From contig NZ_JAHXZR010000012.1 of the NCBI RefSeq assembly GCF_019740315.1, forward strand, positions 62,001 to 126,000: a DNA stretch of 64,000 bases, given 5' to 3'. The notes under the pieces are model-generated. The model had not been told where the DNA came from. It made no database searches and saw nothing but the letters and a program-made list of their open reading frames with translations. Below, one piece after another: positions 8,267 to 17,688 of this stretch. The DNA comes from Oceanobacter mangrovi. Its GTDB lineage: Bacteria > Pseudomonadota > Gammaproteobacteria > Pseudomonadales > Oceanobacteraceae. The translations under genes were made by a program, and so were the position numbers. Each line of letters opens with the position of its first letter. Position 1 is the first letter of the stretch.

Positions 8267-10822
8267 ATGTCAGTAACGCAAACACAAACGTCTGTTATCA
8301 CAGATGCCAGCCAGGGCGATGGATTGCCCTATCTGCCGAATCCAGCCTTGTACGACGAAGCGGTGGACGCCAATGGTGAGTATCGGCCCCATTGGGAAAA
8401 CATTCTTGAGCGCCTGAAAGAACTGGGCCCGGAAGCCTTCGCCGACCGCGAATCGAAAGCCTTGCGCATTCTGCGTGATGACGGTGCCACCTATAACATC
8501 TACAGCGAACCCGGTAGCCCGGCCCATATCTGGAATATGGACCTGATTCCGATGGTCCTCGGCAGTAATGAGTGGGGCACTATTGAAGCCGGTTTGCTGG
8601 AGCGGGCCGAGCTGTTCAATCTGCTGCTGCGCGATATTTACGGCAAACGTGACCTGATCCGGCTGGGCGTGATTCCGCCGGAAGCCTTGTTTGGCCATCG
8701 TGGTTTTCTGCGCCCCTGTCAGGGGATCCAGATTCCCGGCGAACACGACCTGATCCTGCATTCGGTGGATCTGGCGCGTTCACCGGATGGCACTGTGATG
8801 GCGATTGGTGATCGTACCCAGAACCCCAGTGGCTGGGGGTATTCGCTGGAAAACCGCAACGTGATGTCGCGGGTTTTCCCGAGTCTGTTCCGTGACAGCG
8901 AAGTACATCGGCTGTCGACCTTCTTCCAGCGCTTGAGAGCAAAGCTCAATTCGCTGTCGCGTTCGAATAATCCAAGGGTGGCGGTGCTGACACCGGGTGC
9001 CCATAACGAAACCTATTTTGAACACGCCTATCTGGCCAACTATCTCGGTTTTCACCTGGTGCAGAGTGACGATCTGGTGGTGCGCAACGGCTTCCTGTGG
9101 ATGAAATCCCTCGATGGCCTGAGCCGGGTGGATGTGTTGTTGCGACGGGTTGATGACTGGTTCTGTGACCCGGTTGAGTTGCGTGGTGATTCCCGCCTGG
9201 GCGTTGCCAGTCTGCTGGATGTGGTACGCAGTGGCAATCTGGTAGTAGCCAACCCGCTCGGTTCCGGCATTCTGGAAAACCCGGTACTGCTGCGTTATAT
9301 GCCGGAAATCGGTCGCCAGCTATTGGGTCGTGATCTGCGTCTGGCGTCCGTGAAGACCTGGTGGTGTGGGCTGCCGGAAGATCTCAGCTATGTGCTGGAG
9401 CATCTTGATCAGCTGGTCATCAAACCGGTTTATCGCAGCCTTGATAACCCCAGCAAATACGGCCCGGAGCTGAGTCAGCAGGAATTGCAGCAGCTGCGCC
9501 AGCAACTGCTGACCAATGGCGCCCAATACGTTGCCCAGCCAATTCTGGAAGCGTCGCACGTGCCGACCTTTGTTAACGGCGAAATGAAACCGCGACCAGC
9601 AATTCTGCGCAGCTTTGCAGTGGCCAATAACTCTTCCTACACCGTGATGCCGGGTGGCTTGACCCGCATCGGGGTGGAAGAGAAGTCATTTATGATTTCC
9701 AACCAGACCGGTTCGAAGTCGAAAGATACCTGGGTGATTGCCTCCGAGCCGGAAGCCGATTTTGTTGAAGAGCATATTGAAGAGCCAATCAGCCGCGAAG
9801 CCGATCTGATCAGCTTGCCCAGCCGGGTGGTGGAAAATCTGTTCTGGATGGGCCGTTATGCCGAGCGGGCGGAATCTTCGCTAAGGATTTTGCGTACAGC
9901 CTTCATCATGCTCAATGGTGAAGAACGCATCAGCGAAGCGACCCGCCACCAGCTGTTACACGCGGTTTCCATGCTCACCGCGACGCCATCCCGTTCGACC
10001 GATTTCCAGACTGCCGAAGAAGCCCTGCGCGGCATTATTGAAAATGGTGCTGTGATGAACAGCATCTCCGGCAATCTCAACGCCATGTTGTATTGCGCCA
10101 ACGAAACCAAGGAGCTGCTGTCGTCGGACACCTTCCGGGTCATCAACGATATTCGTGATGCGCTGGCGACACTGGATACCACCTTCTCCAGCAGTCTGGC
10201 CTCCGCGCCGGAAGAAACCCTCGATCCACTGGTGACGGCACTGATGGCACTGTCGGGGTTGACCCAGGAAAGCATGATTCGCGGCTTCGGCTGGCGTTTT
10301 ATGGACATGGGCCGGCGACTTGAACGGGGTTACCAGATTGCCATTACCATCAACAGCTTGCTGGTGCCGGCGATGGTCGAGTCTGATCAAAGCAAGGTTT
10401 GTGAGGCGCTGTTGCTGTCGCTCGAAGCCCTGATCAGTTATCGCCGTCGTTATCGCGCCCGGGTTGGGGTAATGGCGTCACTGGATCTGGTGATGATGGA
10501 CGGTTCCAACCCGCGCTCGCTGGTGTACCAGATTGAACAGCTCAGTAACCATATCCGGGCCTTGCCGAAAGCGCCGAGCCAGATGCACGAACTGGCAGCC
10601 GAAGAGCGCCGCATGCTGGAGTGTGAAACTACCCTCAAGCTGTCGTCACTGAGTGATCTCAACAAGATCAACGACGCCGGTTTGCGACGCGATTATCTGG
10701 ATCAGCAGGTCAGCAAGATTGCCGATCTGCTGAGTGGTATGAGTGACCTGATTACCGACAAATACTTCGATCACCGTGAGGCTTCCCAGCAACTGGTGCG
10801 TAATAACTGGGAGTCGTTCTGA
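8267..10822 (+). CDS. Circularly permuted ATP-grasp/alpha-E fusion protein
   Basis: A single polypeptide of 851 aa (858 if the upstream GTG at 8246 is used). It carries a COG2308-type ATP-grasp region (about 30-510) followed by an alpha-E/DUF403 domain beginning at NLFWMGRYAERAES (nt 9838). ATP-grasp hallmarks include GDRTQNPSGWGYSLENR, IKPVYR and SKSKDTW near the end of the domain. It equals the products of 2223-3683 and 3683-4618 joined end to end, but is clearly diverged from them. Neither start has a strong Shine-Dalgarno; I prefer the ATG at 8267. The stop overlaps the next start. It probably forms an independent second ligase unit with the 294-aa transglutaminase. Confidence 0.9.
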   Translation: MSVTQTQTSVITDASQGDGLPYLPNPALYDEAVDANGEYRPHWENILERLKELGPEAFADRESKALRILRDDGATYNIYSEPGSPAHIWNMDLIPMVLGSNEWGTIEAGLLERAELFNLLLRDIYGKRDLIRLGVIPPEALFGHRGFLRPCQGIQIPGEHDLILHSVDLARSPDGTVMAIGDRTQNPSGWGYSLENRNVMSRVFPSLFRDSEVHRLSTFFQRLRAKLNSLSRSNNPRVAVLTPGAHNETYFEHAYLANYLGFHLVQSDDLVVRNGFLWMKSLDGLSRVDVLLRRVDDWFCDPVELRGDSRLGVASLLDVVRSGNLVVANPLGSGILENPVLLRYMPEIGRQLLGRDLRLASVKTWWCGLPEDLSYVLEHLDQLVIKPVYRSLDNPSKYGPELSQQELQQLRQQLLTNGAQYVAQPILEASHVPTFVNGEMKPRPAILRSFAVANNSSYTVMPGGLTRIGVEEKSFMISNQTGSKSKDTWVIASEPEADFVEEHIEEPISREADLISLPSRVVENLFWMGRYAERAESSLRILRTAFIMLNGEERISEATRHQLLHAVSMLTATPSRSTDFQTAEEALRGIIENGAVMNSISGNLNAMLYCANETKELLSSDTFRVINDIRDALATLDTTFSSSLASAPEETLDPLVTALMALSGLTQESMIRGFGWRFMDMGRRLERGYQIAITINSLLVPAMVESDQSKVCEALLLSLEALISYRRRYRARVGVMASLDLVMMDGSNPRSLVYQIEQLSNHIRALPKAPSQMHELAAEERRMLECETTLKLSSLSDLNKINDAGLRRDYLDQQVSKIADLLSGMSDLITDKYFDHREASQQLVRNNWESF

Positions 10823-11706
10823 TGCTGTACCGCATTCGTCATACCACCGAATACGTCTATGCCAGCCGGGTATCGCACTGCTACAACATGGCCCATGTGA
10901 CGCCGCGTAACACGCCACGGCAGGAGTGTTTGTCGAGCCGGGTGGACGTGTTGCCGGGGGCGACCTATTCCTCTACCCGTACCGATTATTTTGGCAATTC
11001 GGCCTATCATTTCGAGATCCAGAAGCCGCACAAGAAGCTGGTGATTACTTCCGTCAGTGAAGTACGCACCGGGGTACAGGCGGCAGCACCGGATCTGGAG
11101 TTTGGTATCAGCTGCAAGGACGCCCGTGAGGCCATGCAAGCGCTGGCAGGCAGTGCTGAAACCCTGTTTGCCCGTGAATATCTGATGGATTCGGCGATGA
11201 TCAAGGCGACGCCGGAGCTGGCAGAGTTCGCCGCCGATCTGTTTACCGACGACAAGCCCTTGCTGACGGCGGTGATGGAACTGACCAGCCGCATTTTCAA
11301 CGATTTTGAATATTCACCGGCTTCCACCACCATTGCCACGCCCTTGGCCGACGTACTGGCCAACCGCAAAGGGGTGTGTCAGGACTTTGCCCACCTGCAA
11401 ATTGCGATTCTGCGGTCACTGGGGTTTGCTGCCCGTTATGTTTCCGGTTATCTGGAAACCCTGCCACCACCGGGGCAGGTCAAAATGGTCGGCGCCGATG
11501 CGACCCATGCCTGGCTGGCGGTGTATGTTCCTGATGAAGGCTGGTTTGAATACGATCCCACTAACAACTGCATGGCTCATGAGCAGCATGTGGTAACCGC
11601 CTGGGGGCGGGATTTCTACGATGTCACGCCGCTGTGCGGAGTGATCTATGGGGGCGGCCAGAATCCGGTGTTACGGGTGGCGGTGGATGTGACCCGGCTG
11701 GGCTGA
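10822..11706 (+). CDS. Transglutaminase-like cysteine peptidase family protein
   Basis: 294 aa, bacterial transglutaminase N-domain followed by a transglutaminase core. The triad is complete: Cys186 (KGVCQDFA), His229 (THAW) and Asp245 (YDPTN). No signal peptide. It begins at the last base of the fusion-gene stop, so the two are coupled. Compared with the 1142-aa paralogue it lacks the DUF2126 half. Bacterial proteins of this type with ATP-grasp/alpha-E partners are inferred to cleave or transfer peptide amide bonds; no substrate can be read from sequence. Confidence 0.92.
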   Translation: MLYRIRHTTEYVYASRVSHCYNMAHVTPRNTPRQECLSSRVDVLPGATYSSTRTDYFGNSAYHFEIQKPHKKLVITSVSEVRTGVQAAAPDLEFGISCKDAREAMQALAGSAETLFAREYLMDSAMIKATPELAEFAADLFTDDKPLLTAVMELTSRIFNDFEYSPASTTIATPLADVLANRKGVCQDFAHLQIAILRSLGFAARYVSGYLETLPPPGQVKMVGADATHAWLAVYVPDEGWFEYDPTNNCMAHEQHVVTAWGRDFYDVTPLCGVIYGGGQNPVLRVAVDVTRLG

Positions 11707-11751
11707 TCGTTAACGCGGCGGTTGGCCAGGAACTGCAATGGGAGGTCTGTG

Positions 11752-12015
11752 ATGACAGATTGGCAGGACGTGCTGGAACAATACCCGGACGATGACGACA
11801 ACGGCTCCGCATCTACTGGCATCGGCCTGATCCAGCAACGCATTTATTGTCCTTATTGTGGCGAGCGGCTGGATGTCCTGCTTGACCCACAAGAGTTGGG
11901 CCTGCAATACATCGAAGACTGTCAGGTCTGCTGCCGCCCCATGACCATGCTGATCAGTGAGGCGGCGAATGGTGAACTTGAGGTGAGCGTCTGGACGTCG
12001 GATGAGGTGGGTTAG
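11752..12015 (+). CDS. CPXCG-motif cysteine-rich zinc-ribbon protein
   Basis: 87 aa. The ATG at 11752 is preceded by GGGAGG and fits the family better than an upstream TTG at 11722. After an acidic leader (YPDDDDN) it has CPYCGE and, about 35 residues later, CQVCCRP, giving a four-cysteine zinc-ribbon pattern of the Cys-rich CPXCG family. Function is unknown. It lies 45 bp after the transglutaminase gene on the same strand and may be co-transcribed, but proteins of this family also occur in other contexts. Confidence 0.85.
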   Translation: MTDWQDVLEQYPDDDDNGSASTGIGLIQQRIYCPYCGERLDVLLDPQELGLQYIEDCQVCCRPMTMLISEAANGELEVSVWTSDEVG

Positions 12016-12033
12016 GCTGGCCGTCTGGCTGGC

Positions 12034-12576
12034 TTACAAACCTTCGAAGTCGCAAATGGCGTAAACATCAAAGCCGCTGTCACGCAGCTTGTCTGCGCCA
12101 TGAAGGTCAGGCAGGTTGATAATAGCAGCGGTTTCCACCACGGTGGCCTGTAGCTTGGTGACCAGCTCGCAAGCCGCCAGCATGGTGCCGCCGGTGGCAA
12201 TCAGGTCATCCATCACCAAGACACGGTCGCCGGGTTTGAAAGCATCAGTGTGGATCTCAATAGCGGCGCTGCCGTATTCCAGTTGATATTCCTGGCTCAC
12301 CGTATCAAACGGCAACTTGCCTTTTTTGCGTACCGTCACCAGGCTCAGGCCCAGTTCATAGGCCAGCGGTGCACCGAGGATAAAACCACGAGCATCAATG
12401 GCGGCAATTGCATCCAGTTGCATACCCTGATAACGATGCACAAAGCTGTCGATCAGCTTGCGAAAGATTCCTGCGTCCTGCAGCAGCGGCATAATATCCC
12501 GGAACATCACGCCTTCTTCCGGCCAGTTTGGTACTGTCCGAATGGCGTTTTTGATTTCCTGGCTGTAAAGGCTCAT
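12034..12576 (-). CDS. apt: Adenine phosphoribosyltransferase
   Basis: Converts adenine and PRPP to AMP in purine salvage; cytosolic dimer in characterised members. 180 aa, the usual length. The PRPP-binding loop [13 protein letters not shown] lies at 119-131, with upstream ARGF (63-66) and the hydrophobic C-terminal region of the family. The start is the ATG at 12576 with AGGAG eight bases upstream. Convergent with the CPXCG gene (18-bp gap) and divergent from the large GGDEF-EAL gene. Confidence 0.97.
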   Translation of the reverse strand: MSLYSQEIKNAIRTVPNWPEEGVMFRDIMPLLQDAGIFRKLIDSFVHRYQGMQLDAIAAIDARGFILGAPLAYELGLSLVTVRKKGKLPFDTVSQEYQLEYGSAAIEIHTDAFKPGDRVLVMDDLIATGGTMLAACELVTKLQATVVETAAIINLPDLHGADKLRDSGFDVYAICDFEGL

Positions 12577-12908
12577 CAGTAAACTCCTGCAGGGCCGTTT
12601 AAAACAAAGCCGCGTAGTTTATCGGATTACGGCTCTGGCGTCTGCCAGCTTGCTGGTGTAGTGGGGACTGGCTGGCGTTATCTGCTTTCCATTGCTGTTG
12701 CTTTTGGCCGTCGGCTTGCAAAAGCAGTGTGCTGACTCATACTGACATTCTTGTGTTCTGGATCAAATTTGATATATAGCCGTCGGCTTATGGTGTCGGC
12801 CTGTAATGACCGTTTTTTCAACCTGCTGATTCGGCAGTATCGACTATTCTCTTTCAGATGCCGTGTGCGTTTTTTGACACAATCCGATGTGTATACAGGT
12901 AACGGACT
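12577..12908. other. 332-bp divergent regulatory region (apt / receptor GGDEF-EAL)
   Basis: No gene. Must contain promoters for both flanking genes. A perfect 12-bp palindrome ATCAAATTTGAT lies at 12762-12773, immediately before TATATAG, and could be an operator overlapping a -10 region. It does not match the FNR spacing. No riboswitch-like structure was recognised by eye. Confidence 0.4.
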
Positions 12909-15900
12909 TTGACTGATTGGTTGCCAGACAGAAATGGCGCTGATGGCCGGAGTGGGTCAGCTGCGCTTGTCATAATTGGAGCCTTGTTGTGCTTGCTGCT
13001 GTCGTTGGGTGCGCGGGCCAATGTTCCTGTGGTATTGCAGCTGAAGTGGGAACACCAGTTTCAGTTTGCTGGCTATTATGCCGCCTTGTGGCAGGGCTAT
13101 TATGCACAGGAAGGACTGGATGTTGAGATTCGGCCTGTCACCAGACCGGATGGCAGCCTCTATTCTCCGATTCGGGAAATCACCAGTGGCAACGCTGATT
13201 TTGCTATTGGTGGCACGGATCTGTTTGTCTATCGCGGCAAGGGTTATGACATCAAGGTCGTTGCTCCGGTGTTCCAGCGTTCCCCGGCTGCGCTGTTTGC
13301 GCTCAAGGAACATGCGCCGCTGACGGTGCCGTCTGCTTCAAGGCTGCGGATTGCTTCACAGTCTTCCCATGATGTCTGGGTCGAAACCCGGGCGATGTTT
13401 TTTATCAACGGCATTGATCCCAATCGCCTGCATTACACCAGCAGTAATGTGGCACCGGATGCGCTGGTGAACGGTAGCGCCGATGTCATTCCCACCTATG
13501 ATATTTCAGCGCCATTCAGAGCCAATGAGTTGGGGATCGAAATGGCGGTCTTGTACCCCCGCGATCATGGGGTGCAGTTCTACGGTGATATGCTTTATAC
13601 CAGTGGCCAGCTGGCCCGGCAGCAGCCGGAGCTGGTGGAGAAATTTTGGCGTGCTACGGAAAAAGGCTGGCGCTACGCACTGGAAAATCGGTCCTTACTG
13701 GCGCAACGAATCGCCACCGAATTGCCGCGTTATAAATACAGCTATGACGATCTGGTCGGCTACAATCGGGCTTTTGCCGAACGCATCGATGATTATCTGT
13801 TCTATCCGGCGGTGGATATTGGTCATGTGAACCCGGAGCGTTGGCAGCGTACCTATACAATTGTTGATCGTTTGCATGATATTGAGACGCCATATGACCC
13901 AATGGATCTGTTATTCCGGCCCGTCCGGCAAACGGACAAGCTGTTGCATTGGGGAGTTTCGCTGGCGCTGGTGTTTGCGCTACTGGTCGTGATGGTAATG
14001 TTGGTTCGCAAATTCGGCTATGCCCCTTCACGCTGGGTTGGTCCGTTACTGGTGATGTTGATTCTGGCGCTGGCTGAACAGGGGCTGGAGGTGTGGCATC
14101 GCGACGATACCCGGCGGGTACAGGCATTGCGGGTGGTCGAAAGTCTGGCCACTATTCGTTCGCGACTGGAACAGGTGATCGCCCGTAATCTGGCTGAACT
14201 GACCGGTGTTGCTGCCTTCATCGGTGCCAATCCGGACGTCACTGGCGAGCAGTTTGACGAGTATGCCAAGGCGGTGCTGGAGCATGATCCGCAGCTGATA
14301 AACCTGGCTGCTGCCCCTGATCTGAAAGTGCGTTATGTGTATCCGCGCGAAGGCAATGAGAAAGTCATCGGTCTGGATTACAACAATGTACCAGACCAGC
14401 TGGCGACGATTGAACGAGCGATCAAACAGAATGAACATCTGTTGGCCGGGCCCGTGGATCTGGTGCAGGGAGGTTCGGCGTTTATCAGCCGGGCACCGGT
14501 ACGGGTACTTCAGCCGGATGGTGGTTCACAGTTGTGGGGGATCGTATCAGCACCCATTGATGCTGCTCAGGTATATCGTGAAGCAGGCCTGCTGGACCCG
14601 GATCTGGAGCTCGAAGTAGCAATTCGTGGCCGCGATGGCACGGGCCAGGCGGGTGAGGTCTTTTATGGCCGGCCGGAATTGTTCGCCGCTGATAATGCGA
14701 CGACCCAAAGCATTCGTTTCAGCGGTGGGAGCTGGCAAATTGCGGCATTACCTGCTGGTGAAGTTCAAACCAATGGTGCGCGTCTGGTTCTGATTCGGGG
14801 AGCTTTCGGGTCGGTCGGCCTGCTGCTGATTATTCTGCTGTTTTACCGTCAGGCTTATCGTCAGCGTCAGCGCCAGTACGAAAAAATACTTCGACGTCAC
14901 ACCGAATTTCTGCGCGAAGTGGAAACGGTCGCAGGCGTTGGTGGCTGGCGTATGAATGATAAGGCAATCATCAGTGAGCTGTCAGAACATGCCTGCACCC
15001 TGCTGCAATTGCCTGCTGGTAGCAGAGATATTTCGTTACGGGAATTTTCAGAGTGCTTCAGCCCATCCGGTCGCCAGGCTATCTTCGGCTCGCTGGCCGG
15101 GCACTTGCAGCTGCGCCAGCCACTTGAGCTGGAATTGCGCAGCGCTGACTACCGGCGCTGGTTCCGTCTGATTGCTGATCCGGTGCGCAGTCAGGAAGAA
15201 AGCTGGGAGTTGCTGGGTGCGCTGCAGGATATAACTGAAAAGAAAGCGGCTGATGCCAAGATTGAACGCCAGGCCAACTACGATAGCCTGACCGAGTTGC
15301 CCAACCGGGTACTGTTTTATGACCGCCTGGAAAGCGCCATGGCGCACTGTCGTAAAACCGGTCAATACATGGCGCTGCTGTTCATCGACCTCGATCAGTT
15401 CAAGGCCATTAACGACAACTACGGCCACCGCGAAGGCGACCGGGTACTGCAGGAAAGTGCCCAGCGTATTCTGCGTTGCCTGGGGGAAACGGATACAGTC
15501 GCGCGTCACAGTGGCGACGAATTTACCGTCATCCTCAGTGAGCTGGATCAGATCACCGGGCTCGATAATATTGCCGCCAATCTCGTGACCGATCTTGCCC
15601 GCGCCCATCGTATCAACAACAAGGATGTCTTCTGTGGCGCCAGTATCGGTATTGCCTTGTATCCGGGTGATGCTGATAACGCTGAAGATCTGATTATCAA
15701 GGCCGATCAGGCGATGTACGAAGTGAAGAAAAGCGGCCGCAATGGCTGGCATTTCTACACTCAGGAAATGCAGTTACGGTCGGAGTATCGTCACCGTCTT
15801 TATAACGATCTGATTGCTGCGATTCGTGACGATGAAATCATTGCCTATCTGCAGCCGCTGGTCGACAGCAAAACCGGCAAAACCGTTGGCTGTGAAGCGC

Positions 15901-16583
15901 TGGCGCGTTGGCAACGCAGTGATGGTGTCTGGCTGTCACCTGCCGAGTTTATCCCGCTGGCAGAAGAAACCGGGCTGATTAACCAGATTGATTATCTGGT
16001 GATGAGTAAGGCCAGCGAAGCGCTGATCGGGATTAATCAGCGTTGCAATACTCATATTGGCTTGTCAGTTAACGTGTCTCCGCGGGTATTTGATACTCGT
16101 GATCATGCGCTGGAGCGATGGATGGAATTGCTCTATCGCGTTAGTGAAAACCTGCCGATCACAGTTGAAATCACCGAACGCTTGTTGATCGACGATGATA
16201 CCAGGCGCGCGGCAGCGGTATTGCAGGATATGGCTGACCACGGTATCGGCATCTCCATTGATGACTTTGGCACCGGCTATTCGTCACTCAGTTACGTGAC
16301 CCGTTTCCCGGTTAGTGGTCTCAAGATTGATCGTTCGTTTGTCGATGGCATTGGTACTGGTGGCAGCAGTGAACCCTTGATCGAAACCATCCTGGCGATG
16401 GCTAACAGGCTGGGTCTGAAAGTGGTAGCTGAAGGGGTGGAAACCGCGGAGCAACTGCATTATCTGCAGCAGCAGAACTGTCATCAGGTGCAGGGTTATT
16501 TCCTTGGCAAACCTATGCCTCTGGAAGCATTTGAGCAGCGTATCCAGCAGCAGCAGGGTGTTGAAAGCCAGGCGGCCAGATAA
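12909..16583 (+). CDS. Receptor-type GGDEF-EAL protein with NMT1-like binding domain and CHASE domain
   Basis: 1224 aa, TTG start; no in-frame ATG precedes the export signal. Order: signal/TM (17-36), periplasmic NMT1/THI5-type solute-binding domain (about 40-310), TM (348-366), TM (377-392), CHASE-like periplasmic region (about 400-610), TM (631-647), PAS (655-776), GGDEF (785-945), EAL (958-1205). The topology is self-consistent: both sensor modules are periplasmic and the catalytic modules cytoplasmic. The cyclase motif is SGDEF (868-872) without an RxxD I-site, since GETD replaces it. EAL (996-998) and DDFGTGYSSL (1118-1127) are intact. It probably senses small molecules and adjusts c-di-GMP. 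NMT1-type folds bind pyrimidine precursors, sulfonates or other nutrients; the ligand here is unknown. Confidence 0.9.
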   Translation: MTDWLPDRNGADGRSGSAALVIIGALLCLLLSLGARANVPVVLQLKWEHQFQFAGYYAALWQGYYAQEGLDVEIRPVTRPDGSLYSPIREITSGNADFAIGGTDLFVYRGKGYDIKVVAPVFQRSPAALFALKEHAPLTVPSASRLRIASQSSHDVWVETRAMFFINGIDPNRLHYTSSNVAPDALVNGSADVIPTYDISAPFRANELGIEMAVLYPRDHGVQFYGDMLYTSGQLARQQPELVEKFWRATEKGWRYALENRSLLAQRIATELPRYKYSYDDLVGYNRAFAERIDDYLFYPAVDIGHVNPERWQRTYTIVDRLHDIETPYDPMDLLFRPVRQTDKLLHWGVSLALVFALLVVMVMLVRKFGYAPSRWVGPLLVMLILALAEQGLEVWHRDDTRRVQALRVVESLATIRSRLEQVIARNLAELTGVAAFIGANPDVTGEQFDEYAKAVLEHDPQLINLAAAPDLKVRYVYPREGNEKVIGLDYNNVPDQLATIERAIKQNEHLLAGPVDLVQGGSAFISRAPVRVLQPDGGSQLWGIVSAPIDAAQVYREAGLLDPDLELEVAIRGRDGTGQAGEVFYGRPELFAADNATTQSIRFSGGSWQIAALPAGEVQTNGARLVLIRGAFGSVGLLLIILLFYRQAYRQRQRQYEKILRRHTEFLREVETVAGVGGWRMNDKAIISELSEHACTLLQLPAGSRDISLREFSECFSPSGRQAIFGSLAGHLQLRQPLELELRSADYRRWFRLIADPVRSQEESWELLGALQDITEKKAADAKIERQANYDSLTELPNRVLFYDRLESAMAHCRKTGQYMALLFIDLDQFKAINDNYGHREGDRVLQESAQRILRCLGETDTVARHSGDEFTVILSELDQITGLDNIAANLVTDLARAHRINNKDVFCGASIGIALYPGDADNAEDLIIKADQAMYEVKKSGRNGWHFYTQEMQLRSEYRHRLYNDLIAAIRDDEIIAYLQPLVDSKTGKTVGCEALARWQRSDGVWLSPAEFIPLAEETGLINQIDYLVMSKASEALIGINQRCNTHIGLSVNVSPRVFDTRDHALERWMELLYRVSENLPITVEITERLLIDDDTRRAAAVLQDMADHGIGISIDDFGTGYSSLSYVTRFPVSGLKIDRSFVDGIGTGGSSEPLIETILAMANRLGLKVVAEGVETAEQLHYLQQQNCHQVQGYFLGKPMPLEAFEQRIQQQQGVESQAAR

Positions 16584-16632
16584 TCCCTGGGGGATTGTCT
16601 GGCCGCCCTGAGTGCTTCTATCAGAACATGTA

Positions 16633-17508
16633 TCAGAACTGCTCGGGCCGGCGGAATTTCAGCGTCATACGATCACTTTCACCAATCGCCAGGTACTTCT
16701 GTTTGTCGGTATCGCCCAGTCGCAGTGACGGCGGTAATGTCCAGACCCCTGCCGGGTAATCGGCACTGTCTTTGGGGTTGGCGTTGATTTCACTGCTGGC
16801 GACCAGCTGGAAGCCTGCCTGTTTTGCCATCTTGATCACGTACGACTGTTTCATATAGCCGCTGCTGTCCTGTGCCGAATCAGGACGGTCTTCCGGTAAT
16901 CTGTGCTCAACCACACCAAGAATGCCACCGGGTTTGAGGGTCTGGAAGAAACCGGCGAGGGTGGCTGCCACCGTTTGGTCACCGCCCTCCATATACCAGT
17001 TGTGGATGTTCCTGAAGGTCAGGATGCGATCGGCACTGCCTGCTGGTGCAATTTCCAGTAGTTCTGGTGGATGAAAGACGGTGACCTTGATGTTGCCGTA
17101 TTGTGCAGGGTTGGCAATGAACTGCTGGTTGAATGATGCCAGCGAACGAGCGTAATAGGCGGGTCCGCCAGCGGGGTCAAAATGAGCGGCATAGTATTGG
17201 CCGTGATCCTTGAGGTAAGGCGCCAGGATGCGACTATACCAGCCACCGCCAGGCCAGATCTCTACCACGGTCATGTCGGGGGAGACGTCAAAGAACTCCA
17301 GGGTTTGCTGTGGATGGCGCTGATCATCCCGATCCTGCTGACGCAGTGGTGAGGCGATGACCGCTGCTAACGCCGCTTCGTCGACCTGTGTTGTTGTTCC
17401 TTCCTGCGCCAATACCGGCGTTGCCAGAGCGCCAAGGCTGGTGGCCAACAGCGCCAGTGCGATGCTTTTGCTGAATTCGCGATTAATCACCTGCTTGTCT
17501 TTCATCAT
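16633..17508 (-). CDS. Exported class I SAM-methyltransferase-like protein
   Basis: 291 aa. Residues 14-34 form a clear Sec-type signal ending in PVLA before QEG. The mature part has a Rossmann SAM-binding start, VVEIWPGGGW (81-90), and a late LKPGGILGVVEH motif, as in predicted methyltransferases of the COG4798 type. A cytosolic cofactor fold carrying an export signal is odd, because free SAM is not expected in the periplasm. No substrate can be inferred. Convergent with the GGDEF-EAL gene and divergent from the DUF2867 gene. Confidence 0.8.
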   Translation of the reverse strand: MMKDKQVINREFSKSIALALLATSLGALATPVLAQEGTTTQVDEAALAAVIASPLRQQDRDDQRHPQQTLEFFDVSPDMTVVEIWPGGGWYSRILAPYLKDHGQYYAAHFDPAGGPAYYARSLASFNQQFIANPAQYGNIKVTVFHPPELLEIAPAGSADRILTFRNIHNWYMEGGDQTVAATLAGFFQTLKPGGILGVVEHRLPEDRPDSAQDSSGYMKQSYVIKMAKQAGFQLVASSEINANPKDSADYPAGVWTLPPSLRLGDTDKQKYLAIGESDRMTLKFRRPEQF

Positions 17509-17688
17509 TTATTCCCTGAACCTGTGCATCCGACAAGGTATGCAGTTGTATCAATAACTGCCTGAAATCGATATTAATTTGTGATCAAGGTTAAAAGCTG
17601 AGGGATGAGTAATGGAAGCTGGCTTGGCAGAACAGTGTATTTGCCTCAGAGTGGCTGCTGCTTTTACAGGAAGGGAATTCAGGAATTT

